Positions 45,121-55,159 are shown, numbered from the stretch's first letter. The stretch: 64,000 nucleotides of DNA from Bacillus sp. ZZV12-4809 (GCF_009849585.1 NZ_VCRN01000007.1:62001-126000), one strand, 5' to 3'. A program made the numbers and translations. Notes: a model not told the origin generated them from the sequence alone.

Positions 45121-45409
45121 TCTTGTCACCCCTTCCTCTTTTGCCTTCAAGATTATGAACATGCACATGTTCTCCGGCATCGATTGGGGCAATAGCCGCC
45201 CCAATCACCTCACCATACTTAATAATGTCATCCCCCTGGGGAATGGCCCGGACTGCAAATTTATGGCCAAATTGGATCGGCTCAAGAATACGAACTGTTT
45301 TTTCGATGCCATCTGCTTTGACCATCACTTCCGCTCCCGCAGGTATATCTGATAGAGCTACAGCCACACTGTCTCTTTCATTTAAAAAAAGTGTTTTGTA
45401 CTCACTCAT
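45110..45409 (-). CDS. UxaA-family dehydratase, small SAF-domain subunit
   Basis: 99 residues forming the SAF domain that is the N-terminal part of single-chain UxaA/GarD (VALSDIPAGAEVMV, PQGDDIIKYGEVIGAAI, GEHVHVHNLEGKRG). Start ATG 45409 follows GGGTGAGG. Works with the large subunit; the two reading frames overlap by 11 bases. Confidence 0.88.
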   Translation of the reverse strand: MSEYKTLFLNERDSVAVALSDIPAGAEVMVKADGIEKTVRILEPIQFGHKFAVRAIPQGDDIIKYGEVIGAAIAPIDAGEHVHVHNLEGKRGRGDKIVQ

Positions 45410-45413
45410 TTCC

Positions 45414-46310
45414 TCACCCCTTGGCGGCTTGCTCCACTTTTTCACTTTGGACAACCGGGTTATTCAGGATTCCTATACCAGGAATTTCGATTTCAATCCG
45501 GTCATTTTCCGCTAAAGTAAATTCGTTAGGCGGTACAACGCAAGTTCCTGTAAGAAGGACGGTTCCGTCAAATATTTGGTTATCAAGCACCAGGTACTGA
45601 ACCAGCTCATCCAGTGTGCGTTTTAACTGGCTGACTTGAGCATCTCCAAAAAATACAAGCTCTTCATCCCGGTAGATGCGGCAGATAATCTGAAATTCAT
45701 AAGGATCTGAAACAGTCTCCGCCAATACAATAGCCGGCCCAATGGAGCAGGAGTTCTTCCAAACCTTTGCCTGCGGGAGGTACAGCGGATTTTCCCCTTC
45801 TATATCCCGGCAGCTCATATCATTTCCGGCTGTATAGCCAAGCACATTACCATCTTTATCAATGACAAGCCCCAGCTCCGGCTCCGGGATTTGCCAGTTG
45901 GAATCGGACCTTAGATATACAGGATCATTCGGACCTACCGTTCTCGCTGATGTTGATTTAAAGAAAATTTCCGGCCTCACTGCATCATAGACTTTGTCAT
46001 AAAATGTTTCACGATCGAGCTTCCCTTGTGTAGCTTCATAATTTCGCGCTTCCCTGCTTTTCTTGTATGTCACGCCGGACGCCCAAACTTCTGGAGCATC
46101 AATCGGTGTGGTTAACCTGAGGCCTTCAAGAGGCTGTTTATCTGATTCCTCAGCAACTTGTTTTACAATATCAAACGCTGTTCTGTTTTCTTCACGTGCT
46201 GTGGCTATCAATGACATAAAGTCGCTGAATGGAAGGTCTGCCACTTCGTTTTCATTTGTTACACCTGCCAATTGTTTTTCGTTTCCCTTTAGGTAGCGAA
46301 TAATTCTCAT
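45414..46310 (-). CDS. FAH-family 2-keto-3-deoxy acid dehydratase-like protein
   Basis: 298 residues. PEIFFKSTSARTVGPNDPVY, PEPELGLVIDKDGNVLGYTA and NDMSCRDIEGENPLYLPQAK are characteristic of FAH proteins related to 2-keto-3-deoxy-D-arabinonate dehydratase, which yields 2-oxoglutarate semialdehyde. That product is the substrate of the ALDH three genes downstream, so the pair can form an oxidative (Weimberg-like) branch. Substrate chain length is uncertain. Confidence 0.82.
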   Translation of the reverse strand: MRIIRYLKGNEKQLAGVTNENEVADLPFSDFMSLIATAREENRTAFDIVKQVAEESDKQPLEGLRLTTPIDAPEVWASGVTYKKSREARNYEATQGKLDRETFYDKVYDAVRPEIFFKSTSARTVGPNDPVYLRSDSNWQIPEPELGLVIDKDGNVLGYTAGNDMSCRDIEGENPLYLPQAKVWKNSCSIGPAIVLAETVSDPYEFQIICRIYRDEELVFFGDAQVSQLKRTLDELVQYLVLDNQIFDGTVLLTGTCVVPPNEFTLAENDRIEIEIPGIGILNNPVVQSEKVEQAAKG

Positions 46311-46436
46311 TTTTCTCTCCTCCTGAATGACTATTATTTATGTTTTAAATCTTCAATTAATTCAATGTGTATTTAAGCTACATTCTAAGTGGTAGGGAGA
46401 ATCCCTCTAAGGATGCTCCCAGCAGAATATTTTGAT

Positions 46437-47204
46437 TTAAATTTTTTGGTACTCATACCCAAGGTCCTGCGATATGCTGGTGCTGCACTCTTTCAGGAGT
46501 CCCACGTGGTATTCACGGACTTCATCCGTTACTTTCGAAGCAGGCATGGACATGCTGATCCCTGCTATTACCTCACCGGAATAGTCTTTAATCGGAACTG
46601 CATAACAGACAATGCCCGGTTCGTTTTCTTCATTATCCACTGAATAGCCTGCCTCGCGGACATGAGCGATCTCCAAGAGTAACTCCTCTTTTGAAGAGAT
46701 TGATTTTGGAGTCTGTTTTGTGTACTGATAGTTTTCAAGAAACTGATCCAGTTCGGCATCTGTTTTTGTTGAGATGAGCGATTTGCCTACCGCACTTGTA
46801 TGAACGGGAACCCTGCGTCCGATGCGGGAGTAAAGAACGGTAACTCCGCTTCCTTCAACCTTATCGATATAAACACCTTCCTGCCCATCGAGAATAACCA
46901 GATGAACCGTTAAGTTTGTCATCGCGGATAGCCTTTCAAGATGCTTTCTGGCTACTTTCCGCAGATCAAGATTACTCAGGACCATGTTGCCCCGTTCGAA
47001 AAGCTTTAGCCCCAGACGATATTTTCCATTTTCCTCATTTTGAGAAATGTATCTCTGTTCCTGCAAAGTCTTTAGCAGCGAATGAACCGTGCTTTTATGA
47101 AGATTCATTCTTTTGCTTATTTCTGTGATGGATAATTCTCTATCCCGCTCGTCAAATAAATCCATAATTTTCAATGCACGTTCAACTGATTGGATAATAG
47201 GCAT
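46437..47204 (-). CDS. IclR-family regulator of the sugar-acid cluster
   Basis: 255 residues: N-terminal winged helix (LSITEISKRMNLHKSTVHSL) and C-terminal IclR ligand domain (KHLERLSAMTNLTVHLVILD, GKSLISTKT). Same fold family as KdgR, which senses KDG. It sits inside the cluster it probably controls. Palindromic AACAGAGTT-type sites ahead of both TRAP transporters are candidate targets. Confidence 0.9.
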   Translation of the reverse strand: MPIIQSVERALKIMDLFDERDRELSITEISKRMNLHKSTVHSLLKTLQEQRYISQNEENGKYRLGLKLFERGNMVLSNLDLRKVARKHLERLSAMTNLTVHLVILDGQEGVYIDKVEGSGVTVLYSRIGRRVPVHTSAVGKSLISTKTDAELDQFLENYQYTKQTPKSISSKEELLLEIAHVREAGYSVDNEENEPGIVCYAVPIKDYSGEVIAGISMSMPASKVTDEVREYHVGLLKECSTSISQDLGYEYQKI

Positions 47205-47267
47205 TTTTGCTCACTCTCCTAGTTCTATTTAGCCTAATTTTACAGGAATTTTGACGAGCTTGCCTCT

Positions 47268-49478
47268 TTAATTTGCAACAGTACCTGTCTCTTGAAGCAA
47301 AACATCTGTCTCATAATCCAGAACTGCATCCTCGGCTACGGCCAGCGGAACCACCCCGTTTGCAGCATCCGTATGGCCGTACATGCGATTGCTTGCTGCA
47401 ACCAGCTTCTGGCGTGCCTTCATTCGCTGCTTTCTCTCCTCTGCAAGAGACTGGCGATCTGCTTTTAAGCTGTCAGTAAAGGAATGGACAACCTCCCCTG
47501 CGAAAAGCCGGGATTTGTCTACAAAATCAATGCGGCGTCCCCTCAGCTGAAGATGTACAACATCACCTGTCTGAAGGAAGCCAATGCCGCCGCCCTCGTA
47601 TCCTTCCGGGGTCATATGTCCAATCGCAGCACCGTATGTAACACCCGAATAACGCCCGTCACTGATAATGGTTGCAAGCTTTTTCATGACCCGGTTGGCA
47701 TTAATATGCTGCATCGGTGTAAACATCTCCGGCATTCCAAAGGCTACAGGACCCTGACCGGCAATGACAACTGAAATTTTCAATATGCCTTTTTCAGCCA
47801 TTTCATCAAATAGCTTTTCGTATTTTTCTTCTTTTAATAGTTCCCATTCCGCCCTGTTGTTATATTTCAGTGTTTCCAGCAGGAGGTTATGGTCAAATAG
47901 CTTATCCTTTTTAATATCGTTAAGCAGATTCGAGTCAAGCAGGCTTCTGTTTGCATCATCTTCATTTTCAAAGTAAAGAACAAATGCCAGTTTATCATCA
48001 AATTGATCAAGCTGCGGCGTCGGCATCCCGCTGATTTTTACCACTGCGCTTTCAAAGAAATTGCCCTGCAGAACATCCACTCCGCTAAATGCCCTGCGCG
48101 GTGCTTCAGCAGATAAGATAACAGGATTTTCTTTTACATTTAATGCCTGGAGGCTTCTTGTGATGGAGAGACGCTCTCTCCAGGTTCTGGCTGCAACTGT
48201 CGGCGCATCCTGATCCATCGGTACACCATGTTCAAGTAATTCGTAAAAAAGAGTTTCCATTCCCCTGCTCGTTCCGCTGCAGCACTGCATAGCGAGCGAA
48301 TAAATATCACGGCCTTCTGTCAGGCTATAGTCGAACAAATCCGGAATTGGATGCTCATGATGGATGCGGTCCAAATCCCATAGACTAAACTTGTATCCGC
48401 CATAGAGCATGCCTGCAACAATATGCATCATCAGATTAGTGGAACCGCCGGATGCACTATGAATGCGGACCGCATTTCTGATATTGGCAGCCACAATATT
48501 GGAAACGCCATACTTTTCTTCATTAATCATGGTGGCAAAGCTATCAAGAACTGAATTGATCTGCCTTTGAGTCGGCGGATCTGTCAGCAGCTCCACCGCC
48601 GGATGAACAAGGCCCAGTCCAGCCACAAGATGCCTGGAACTATTTCCGGTTCCATTAAAGGCACAAACCCCTCCCTGACCGTCGCATGTCGCAACTGCCA
48701 GCCTCATCTCAAAATACTTATGCTGTTCCTTTGTTAGGATGCCCCTCTCATAGGCACGCTCGAAAACGCCCTGGAAGGCTGTATTGGATGAACACTGCAG
48801 GATATATGCCATTGTGTCACGTAAATCGGCAGCCACATCAGCTGCACCATCTGCTTCTGCTTTTTTCGCCAATTCTTCGAGCTCTGCGATGACATCATCA
48901 GGGATTGAGCCTCCTTCGAGCACATGAGCAGGCGCAAAGGTTGCAAAAAACGGAGCTTCACCGCGGCTGCGTCTTACCCGGTCGACATGTGCCAGCGCAC
49001 TGACAACGCCCAGCGGCTGTTTATCACACCCTTGAATGACGAACGCACCGTGATAACTATGTGCCTCAAGCTGATTAACCACCATTTGGGCAACCGCATT
49101 CCTGCTTTGCAGGGAATAGCTCATCCCCTGATTGCTTTGGGCAGTGCCGTCACACATAACCGGTGTGGAAAAATAAAAAGGAACTCCTCCGTTTTGCCAA
49201 ATGCGGATGGCCGCACGCGCAGAGGTTTGATAGTCCATAATGTGTGCAGGATGGTCAGATGAACCTCCGATAATGGCAATTCGCGGAGCATTTACTTCCA
49301 GGCGGTTGTAAATTTCCTCGAGTGTCCAATCCGGCTTTCCGCCTTCATAGGAGGAGCCGAGTGTCTGTTTGGCGCGGTCCAAAAGTCCGGCTACCGTAAT
49401 CGGTTCATTCGCTTTTCCCTGCACATTGTCACGGTATGGATTTACAGGATTATCTATAAGCGGGTATAAATGTGTCAT
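47268..49478 (-). CDS. IlvD/Edd-family sugar-acid dehydratase
   Basis: 736 residues, longer than usual dihydroxyacid or xylonate dehydratases (about 570-655). Iron-sulfur ligands are recognisable in PVMCDGTAQS, VIQGCDKQPLG and GGVCAFNGTGNSSRH; ASGGSTNLMMHIVA and DGRYSGVTYGAAIGH are family blocks. A charged stretch (about 530-590) seems to be the extra length. Nearest characterised type is the YjhG/YagF xylonate dehydratase; the DapA-type aldolase in the cluster is the matching partner. Substrate not certain. Confidence 0.87.
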   Translation of the reverse strand: MTHLYPLIDNPVNPYRDNVQGKANEPITVAGLLDRAKQTLGSSYEGGKPDWTLEEIYNRLEVNAPRIAIIGGSSDHPAHIMDYQTSARAAIRIWQNGGVPFYFSTPVMCDGTAQSNQGMSYSLQSRNAVAQMVVNQLEAHSYHGAFVIQGCDKQPLGVVSALAHVDRVRRSRGEAPFFATFAPAHVLEGGSIPDDVIAELEELAKKAEADGAADVAADLRDTMAYILQCSSNTAFQGVFERAYERGILTKEQHKYFEMRLAVATCDGQGGVCAFNGTGNSSRHLVAGLGLVHPAVELLTDPPTQRQINSVLDSFATMINEEKYGVSNIVAANIRNAVRIHSASGGSTNLMMHIVAGMLYGGYKFSLWDLDRIHHEHPIPDLFDYSLTEGRDIYSLAMQCCSGTSRGMETLFYELLEHGVPMDQDAPTVAARTWRERLSITRSLQALNVKENPVILSAEAPRRAFSGVDVLQGNFFESAVVKISGMPTPQLDQFDDKLAFVLYFENEDDANRSLLDSNLLNDIKKDKLFDHNLLLETLKYNNRAEWELLKEEKYEKLFDEMAEKGILKISVVIAGQGPVAFGMPEMFTPMQHINANRVMKKLATIISDGRYSGVTYGAAIGHMTPEGYEGGGIGFLQTGDVVHLQLRGRRIDFVDKSRLFAGEVVHSFTDSLKADRQSLAEERKQRMKARQKLVAASNRMYGHTDAANGVVPLAVAEDAVLDYETDVLLQETGTVAN

Positions 49479-49530
49479 ATGAACACTCCTTATCTATCAA
49501 TCTGCAAGTTTTCTGCAGAGACTCTTCGAA

Positions 49531-50781
49531 TTAATTGAGCACTAATTCCCTGGGCTCGGACATAACTTCTAAATGGCTGTTTTGTTTCGCTTCCTCAATC
49601 AGACTCTCAGAGATCCAGATCTCTCCGATATCCAATGTATTCTTGATTCGAACAGCTTTTACCTTGTTTAAATCAAAGGCATTGCAGGTTTTAATCGCAG
49701 CCTTGACAGCCAGCTCTTTTGTTTCTAGCACCATAGGAAGCTTAATCACTTCTATCACTGTACTGGTCAATGCATTTGCATAGCCTTTTTCCCATATAAT
49801 TTCATCCACTACAGCTTTGGTGGTCATATCTGCCATCCCAATGCCATTTGCGTTTCCATGCGTTTTTTCGGTCAGCCCCAGGACAACTGTTCTTTTTATA
49901 TCCGGTCCGCCAGAGGCATACGGCGTGGCAAAGTTACCCGTAATATTCGGGTCCATCCCATCGCCGGAAATATCTTTTCCAAGCTCATCGACAATCAGCA
50001 CATCGAACTCATCAAAATGGATTTTGGGCATCAGGGACTTTGCTTCCTTTAACAGCTCCGGCTCGGCTGTTTCCAGGTCCTCCGCCGGTACAGCAATAAC
50101 TTTTGCTACTTTGTCATAAGCATTCTCAAGCGATGCCAATCCGAAAATGATTGGCGCTTTCGCTAAAGAAATTTTGGCCATTTCCGGCACATGCTCTGCC
50201 ATATATTTAAAGCTATAGGCATGGGCAGCTTCCGCTCCTTTTTGCTTTCCGAGCCCGATTGTAATCATTTTCATGAGCCCGCTTTCGACTGGTCCGCGGA
50301 ATGCTGTATGTGGCTTAATCCGGTTAATGACGACAATTTTGTCAGCTTCATAGGCATTTCGGTCAATGTAGACCGGAAGCCCATTTGGAAGTTTGCCAAT
50401 TTGGACAACCTCCATAGAAGATTTAACAGGAGCCTCTACAGCTTCCTCCGTCACGCCAAGCTGGTGCAGCACATCAATCTGGCCTTCAGCTGTAGCACCG
50501 CCATGGCTTCCCATTGCCGGAACTATAAAGGGATGCCCGCCAACACGTCTAATTTCCCTGACGGTTTCCCGCACCAGAACAGGCAATTCAGCCAGCCCCC
50601 TGCTTCCTACTGCAATAGCAACAGAATCACCGTCATTTATTTTGGCCAGCACATTGGTTTCATTTAGGGTTTTCCGCACCTCAGCCGCCACATCTTCCAG
50701 TTGGGGTGCGGTAAATTTCTGTCTTACTTTCACCATTTTGGGAAGGGGGATATCTTTTAATATTTCATTAATAATGTCCAT
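49531..50781 (-). CDS. LarA-family nickel-dependent racemase/epimerase
   Basis: 416 residues, DUF2088/LarA superfamily. Spacing of the key LarA residues is kept: Arg61 (GSRG), His93 (GSHGG), His158 (KPHTA), Lys171 (GLMKM, cofactor-linked Lys) and His187 (AAHA) line up with Arg75, His108, His174, Lys184 and His200 of L. plantarum lactate racemase. Known homologues act on lactate, malate or gluconate (C2 epimerisation). Located between an aldonate dehydratase gene and TRAP transporters, it most likely inverts C2 of a sugar acid, using the cofactor made by the lar genes 15 kb away. Confidence 0.85.
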   Translation of the reverse strand: MDIINEILKDIPLPKMVKVRQKFTAPQLEDVAAEVRKTLNETNVLAKINDGDSVAIAVGSRGLAELPVLVRETVREIRRVGGHPFIVPAMGSHGGATAEGQIDVLHQLGVTEEAVEAPVKSSMEVVQIGKLPNGLPVYIDRNAYEADKIVVINRIKPHTAFRGPVESGLMKMITIGLGKQKGAEAAHAYSFKYMAEHVPEMAKISLAKAPIIFGLASLENAYDKVAKVIAVPAEDLETAEPELLKEAKSLMPKIHFDEFDVLIVDELGKDISGDGMDPNITGNFATPYASGGPDIKRTVVLGLTEKTHGNANGIGMADMTTKAVVDEIIWEKGYANALTSTVIEVIKLPMVLETKELAVKAAIKTCNAFDLNKVKAVRIKNTLDIGEIWISESLIEEAKQNSHLEVMSEPRELVLN

Positions 50782-50797
50782 TATTATTACTCCTTCA

Positions 50798-52072
50798 TCA
50801 ATTCAGCCATGCAAGCGGAACTGTAATAATTTCCGGGAATAGGATCAATAGAAGCAGCACAATGACATGAACGAGCAAGAATGGCCAAATTCCTTTCGTT
50901 AGGTCCACCAGGTTAATCTTACTAATACCACAGCCCACGTATAACACCGTGCCAACCGGAGGAGTGATTAATCCAATACACAAGTTGATTACCATAACAA
51001 TTCCAAAATAAACTGGATCAATTCCGGCCATTTTAACAAGCGGCAGCAAAACCGGTGTAAAAATCAGGATAGCAGGTGTCAGATCCATTACCAGGCCAAT
51101 CAATAATAGGAATATCATTATGACTATCATTAACAGCAGAGGGCTGCTGACAAGAGAACCCATGTAACCCGCAATCTCTGCAGGGACATTTGCGACGGTA
51201 ATAAGCCAAGCTGATACCATGGCAGCAGCAGCCACAAACATCACAACACTCGTTGTTTTTGCCGAAGCGATTAAAACCTGATACAGCTCTTCCAGCTTCA
51301 GTTCACGGTAAATGAATAAGCCAACAAACAAGGCATAAAAGGCAGCTACCACCGCAGCCTCAGTTGGGGTAAAAACACCGCCCCGCAGACCGCCAATAAT
51401 AATAACCGGGAGCATCAGTGCAAAACTGGCCTGCTGGATCGCCTTCAGGATTTCTTTAGCTGATTTCCTTGGCGGCAGTTCACTTGTATCCTTCCTTGAC
51501 ATAAAGAACCAGCCAATCATGAGCCCCACTCCCATCATAATTCCAGGAATGATGCCGCCCATGAATAAATCTGTAATGGATACTCCGGCGGTTACTCCGA
51601 ATAATATCATCGGAATGCTTGGCGGTATAACAGGGGCTATAATACCGGATGCACAGATGATGCCGGTTGAGGTGTTTACGTTGTATCCTTTGGCAATCAT
51701 CATGGGAATTAAAATCGCCCCAAGCGCTGCTGTATCCGCAACTGCCGAACCCGATAATCCTGCAAAAAGAATGCTGGCAATAATGGCTACAAAGCCAAGG
51801 CCTCCACGAATGTGCCCGACCAGAGCCATGGAAAAGTCTACAATCCGCTTGGAGATCCCTCCTGCATTCATCAGTTCACCAGCTAGAACAAAAAAGGGAA
51901 TGGCCATTAATGAAAAGTTGTTAGCTCCATTGATCAAATTCTGGGCAACAATTTGGCTATCGAACGTACCCATGGCAAACATCAGCATAACCGCGCTGGC
52001 AAGCAGGGCAAATGCAATCGGCACCCCTAATGTCAGCGAGCCAAACAGTGACCCTAAAAAAACTCCAATCAT
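50798..52072 (-). CDS. TRAP transporter large permease (system 1)
   Basis: DctM family, 424 residues, about twelve membrane helices. Contains the family regions GGISKRIVDFSMALVGHIRG, GLSGSAVADTAALGAILIPM and DLTPAILIFTPVLLPLVKMA. Uses the sodium gradient to import the acid delivered by its DctP. GGAGGG precedes the ATG; 29 bp after dctQ. Confidence 0.93.
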   Translation of the reverse strand: MIGVFLGSLFGSLTLGVPIAFALLASAVMLMFAMGTFDSQIVAQNLINGANNFSLMAIPFFVLAGELMNAGGISKRIVDFSMALVGHIRGGLGFVAIIASILFAGLSGSAVADTAALGAILIPMMIAKGYNVNTSTGIICASGIIAPVIPPSIPMILFGVTAGVSITDLFMGGIIPGIMMGVGLMIGWFFMSRKDTSELPPRKSAKEILKAIQQASFALMLPVIIIGGLRGGVFTPTEAAVVAAFYALFVGLFIYRELKLEELYQVLIASAKTTSVVMFVAAAAMVSAWLITVANVPAEIAGYMGSLVSSPLLLMIVIMIFLLLIGLVMDLTPAILIFTPVLLPLVKMAGIDPVYFGIVMVINLCIGLITPPVGTVLYVGCGISKINLVDLTKGIWPFLLVHVIVLLLLILFPEIITVPLAWLN

Positions 52073-52101
52073 ATCGGATTTCTCCCTCCTCTCCTATACC
52101 G

Positions 52102-52653
52102 TTATTTAGCAATGATCCTTTCTTCCTGGTCAGGGTCAGCTTCTGCTGGAACATCTTGTGAGGATTGGATAATGGTCAGGTTATCAGATGCTCCCCGGAT
52201 AGCCTTAAAAAGGCTTGCAATTATGATCAACATCATCCATATGCTGGATATAACTCCTATTCCATATAAAAAGGAAAGGGGCATGCCTGTTGCTGGTCCA
52301 GTACTGTTCATATTGAGAAGCGTCATTTTCCAGCTTCCCTCCAAGATCAGCCAAAGCAAATAAAGAACGATTGCATTACTGATTAGAAAGGCAACTTTCT
52401 GAAGTCCCTTTGGCAGTGCATTGACAACAATGTCCACGCCAAGGTGCATTTTATCCTTTAGTGCAGCAATGGCTCCCAGGAAGACCATCCAGACAAAAAA
52501 GTAGCGTGACATTTCTTCTGACCAGGTGAGACCAGAATTAAAAACATATCTCAAAACAACATTTCCAAAGACGGAGAGGGACATGGCTGCCAGTGAAAAG
52601 GCAATCGCGATGTTTAATAGTTTGGTAGAAAAAGAGTTAATTTTGCTAAACAC
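52102..52653 (-). CDS. TRAP transporter small permease (system 1)
   Basis: DctQ family, 183 residues, four membrane helices, with NSGLTWSEEMSRYFFVWMVF as the conserved block. GTG start preceded by GGGAGGAG. Forms the membrane complex with the large subunit. Confidence 0.9.
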   Translation of the reverse strand: MFSKINSFSTKLLNIAIAFSLAAMSLSVFGNVVLRYVFNSGLTWSEEMSRYFFVWMVFLGAIAALKDKMHLGVDIVVNALPKGLQKVAFLISNAIVLYLLWLILEGSWKMTLLNMNSTGPATGMPLSFLYGIGVISSIWMMLIIIASLFKAIRGASDNLTIIQSSQDVPAEADPDQEERIIAK

Positions 52654-52721
52654 AGCTTTCTCCTCCCTGCAATTTTAGCTTGGAGGAATAAAGAGGTTTT
52701 TATCCTCCAAGCTTATGCTAG

Positions 52722-53741
52722 TTACTCTGCTTCCGCACGGATGCGGTCAGCTAAGTCCTTCGCCCATTCAAATTCACTGTAGATCTTTTCATATAAAGGC
52801 TGTGCTGCTTCTTCCATCTCTGCTGAGAACTTTTCTGAAGGAGCTGTAAACTTTAATCCATTTTCTTCGAGAAATTTCTTATCTTCTTCATAGCTCTTTT
52901 CAAGGAGTTCAAATTCATAATCTGCTGCTTCCTTTGACGCCTTTTCGATAATTTTCTGCTGCTCTTCCGTCAGACCGTTCCAAAAATTACTGTTGATGAT
53001 ATACAAGTTAGGGCTGAACATATGCTTTGATTCCAGAATATCGCTTTGTACTTCATACCAGCCGGATGCCCGGACTGTAGCAATTGGGTTGTCCTGGCCA
53101 TCTACCACTTTTTGCTCCATCGCTGTAAATACTTCAGAGATTGGGAGGGGTGTCACATTGGCACCAAGTAATTTTCCCAGTTCAATATAGTTCGGTATAT
53201 TCGGCATTCTAAGACGGAGTCCATCAAGATCTTCTAAACTATCAATCGTTTTGTTTGAGGAAATCATTCTAAATCCATTTGCACTCCAGGCAAGGGGCTT
53301 TACACCATGCTCAGATTCAAGATCTTCTGTCAATTCGTCGCCAATCGGCCCATTCAAAACCTTTTGGGCATGGTCGAAATTTTTAAATAAAAATGGCCAT
53401 TCCGGGGCGGCCATTTTCGGAATATCCGCCTGCATAATCAAACCCGGAATACCCATTTCAATGGTTCCGTTGCGGACACCATCATAGAATTCCTTTTCGG
53501 CACCCAATGTACTGTTCGGGTAAAGCTGAACTTCCAGCTCGCCGTTAGTCTCTTCTTCTACGATTGTTTTAAACTTTTCTTTCAATGCTACGTTTTGGGG
53601 ATGGTCCTCAGCAAAGTAATGAGCTACCTTAATGACCTTTTTCTTTTCTCCTCCTCCTGCTTCCTCGCCGCCACAGCCTGTGAGGAATAAGAAGCTTGCA
53701 AGCGCAGTGACTGCCAATCCATATAACTTCTTGTTTTTCAT
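52722..53741 (-). CDS. TRAP solute-binding lipoprotein DctP (system 1)
   Basis: 339 residues; lipobox FLFLTGCGG anchors it to the outer face. DctP blocks KVAHYFAEDHPQNVAL, LYPNSTLGAEKEFYDG, GLRLRMPNIPNYIELGKLLG and the carboxylate-binding region KVVDGQDNPIAT are present. Start taken at ATG 53741, six bases after GGGGAG; an ATG two codons upstream touches that site. Confidence 0.92.
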   Translation of the reverse strand: MKNKKLYGLAVTALASFLFLTGCGGEEAGGGEKKKVIKVAHYFAEDHPQNVALKEKFKTIVEEETNGELEVQLYPNSTLGAEKEFYDGVRNGTIEMGIPGLIMQADIPKMAAPEWPFLFKNFDHAQKVLNGPIGDELTEDLESEHGVKPLAWSANGFRMISSNKTIDSLEDLDGLRLRMPNIPNYIELGKLLGANVTPLPISEVFTAMEQKVVDGQDNPIATVRASGWYEVQSDILESKHMFSPNLYIINSNFWNGLTEEQQKIIEKASKEAADYEFELLEKSYEEDKKFLEENGLKFTAPSEKFSAEMEEAAQPLYEKIYSEFEWAKDLADRIRAEAE

Positions 53742-53803
53742 CTTCATCTCCCCTTCATTCGTTTTGCTGCAACTATCTAAAGCTGTTAAATGTTCTACAA
53801 TAT

Positions 53804-53821
53804 AAAACAGAGTTTTGTAAT
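53804..53821. promoter_or_regulatory. Candidate IclR operator, between the TRAP systems
   Basis: AAAACAGAGTTTTGTAAT has an AAAAC/GTTTT dyad and matches, at 16 of 18 positions, a site upstream of the second TRAP system. The form recalls KdgR-type operators. Confidence 0.45.
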
Positions 53822-53893
53822 ATATACAAAAAGGAAACAGCTATTTCTTTATGAAAATGCTGTTTAATATCTGCAATGAACTGACTTGCCCAT

Positions 53894-55159
53894 TTATAAG
53901 AACAGCAGGGAAATCTGCGGAACGACGATAATGAGCAGCAGTGTAATAACCATGGCAAAGAAAAACGGCACAATTGCCTTGGATAACTGTTCCAGTGACA
54001 GCCCTGAAATCCCAGCACCCACAAACAGGTTTACACCAAGCGGCGGTGTTATGAACCCAATTGCCAGGTTAACGATCATAATAATCCCGAAGTGAATCGG
54101 ATCGTATCCAATTTGAATGGCAACTGGCAGGAGGATTGGCGTTAAAATGATGATTGCTGCAATCGTGTCCATAAAACACCCTACAATTAAGAGCAATAAG
54201 GTAATGAGCATCATGATGATAAGCGGTTCGCTCGAGATGGATATCATAGCTTCAGCAATTTGATTTGGTATTTGTTCAAGTGTCAGTAACCGTCCAAATG
54301 CTGTAGCAGCTCCAACAATAACCAGAACTGATGCAGTCGTTAAGGCAGAATCAACAAATATCTGCGGCAAATCCTTGAGCTTCAATTCTTTATATACAAA
54401 CACACTGACGATTAAGCCGAAAACAACAGCAACAACTGCTGCTTCTGTTGGTGTAAAGATACCGCCATATATGCCCCCTAAAATAACAATCGGGATCATG
54501 AGCGCCCATTTAGCCTGCCAAAGAGCTGTTAGGATGCCTTTTAATGTTGTTTCTTGATTTGAACCCGTGTAACCCATTTTTTTAGAGTGGATATAAGAAT
54601 AAACCATTAATCCAATTCCCACTAATATCCCAGGAATGATTCCGGCAATAAACATATCCCCGATTGAAACACTCCCGGAAACACCGTATATAACCATTGG
54701 AATACTCGGTGGAATGATGACGCCAATTGACCCCGCTGCTGCAACAACTGCAGTTGCAAAACGTTTATCGTAGCCTTTTTGAACCATTGCCGGTATCATA
54801 ATTCCCCCGATTGCTGCAACGGTTGCCGGACCGGAACCGGATATAGCTGCAAAGAACATACAGGTGATGATGGTTGCCATCGCAATCCCGCCTGTTTTAT
54901 TGCCGACCATTGAATCAGCTACATTAAACAGGCGTTTGGATATTCCGCCCTTCCCCATAATTTCGCCGGCGATAATAAAGTATGGAACAGCCAGCAGCGG
55001 AAAAGAGTCAACTGAGTTGGTTAATTCTTTCATCAGGAATTCCACTGGCATGCTGCCGGTATATAAAATGGTGAATAATACAGCCAATCCGATTGCGATT
55101 CCTATTGGAACAGTTAAAAATAGAAATGCGGCAAATGAACCAAATAATACCCCCGCCAT
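53894..55159 (-). CDS. TRAP transporter large permease (system 2)
   Basis: DctM family, 421 residues with the usual twelve helices (GGISKRLFNVADSMVGNKTG, AAISGSGPATVAAIGGIMIP, GCFMDTIAAIIILTPILLPV). Clearly a different lineage from the system 1 subunit, so it is not a recent duplicate. GGGGGT precedes the ATG. Confidence 0.93.
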   Translation of the reverse strand: MAGVLFGSFAAFLFLTVPIGIAIGLAVLFTILYTGSMPVEFLMKELTNSVDSFPLLAVPYFIIAGEIMGKGGISKRLFNVADSMVGNKTGGIAMATIITCMFFAAISGSGPATVAAIGGIMIPAMVQKGYDKRFATAVVAAAGSIGVIIPPSIPMVIYGVSGSVSIGDMFIAGIIPGILVGIGLMVYSYIHSKKMGYTGSNQETTLKGILTALWQAKWALMIPIVILGGIYGGIFTPTEAAVVAVVFGLIVSVFVYKELKLKDLPQIFVDSALTTASVLVIVGAATAFGRLLTLEQIPNQIAEAMISISSEPLIIMMLITLLLLIVGCFMDTIAAIIILTPILLPVAIQIGYDPIHFGIIMIVNLAIGFITPPLGVNLFVGAGISGLSLEQLSKAIVPFFFAMVITLLLIIVVPQISLLFL

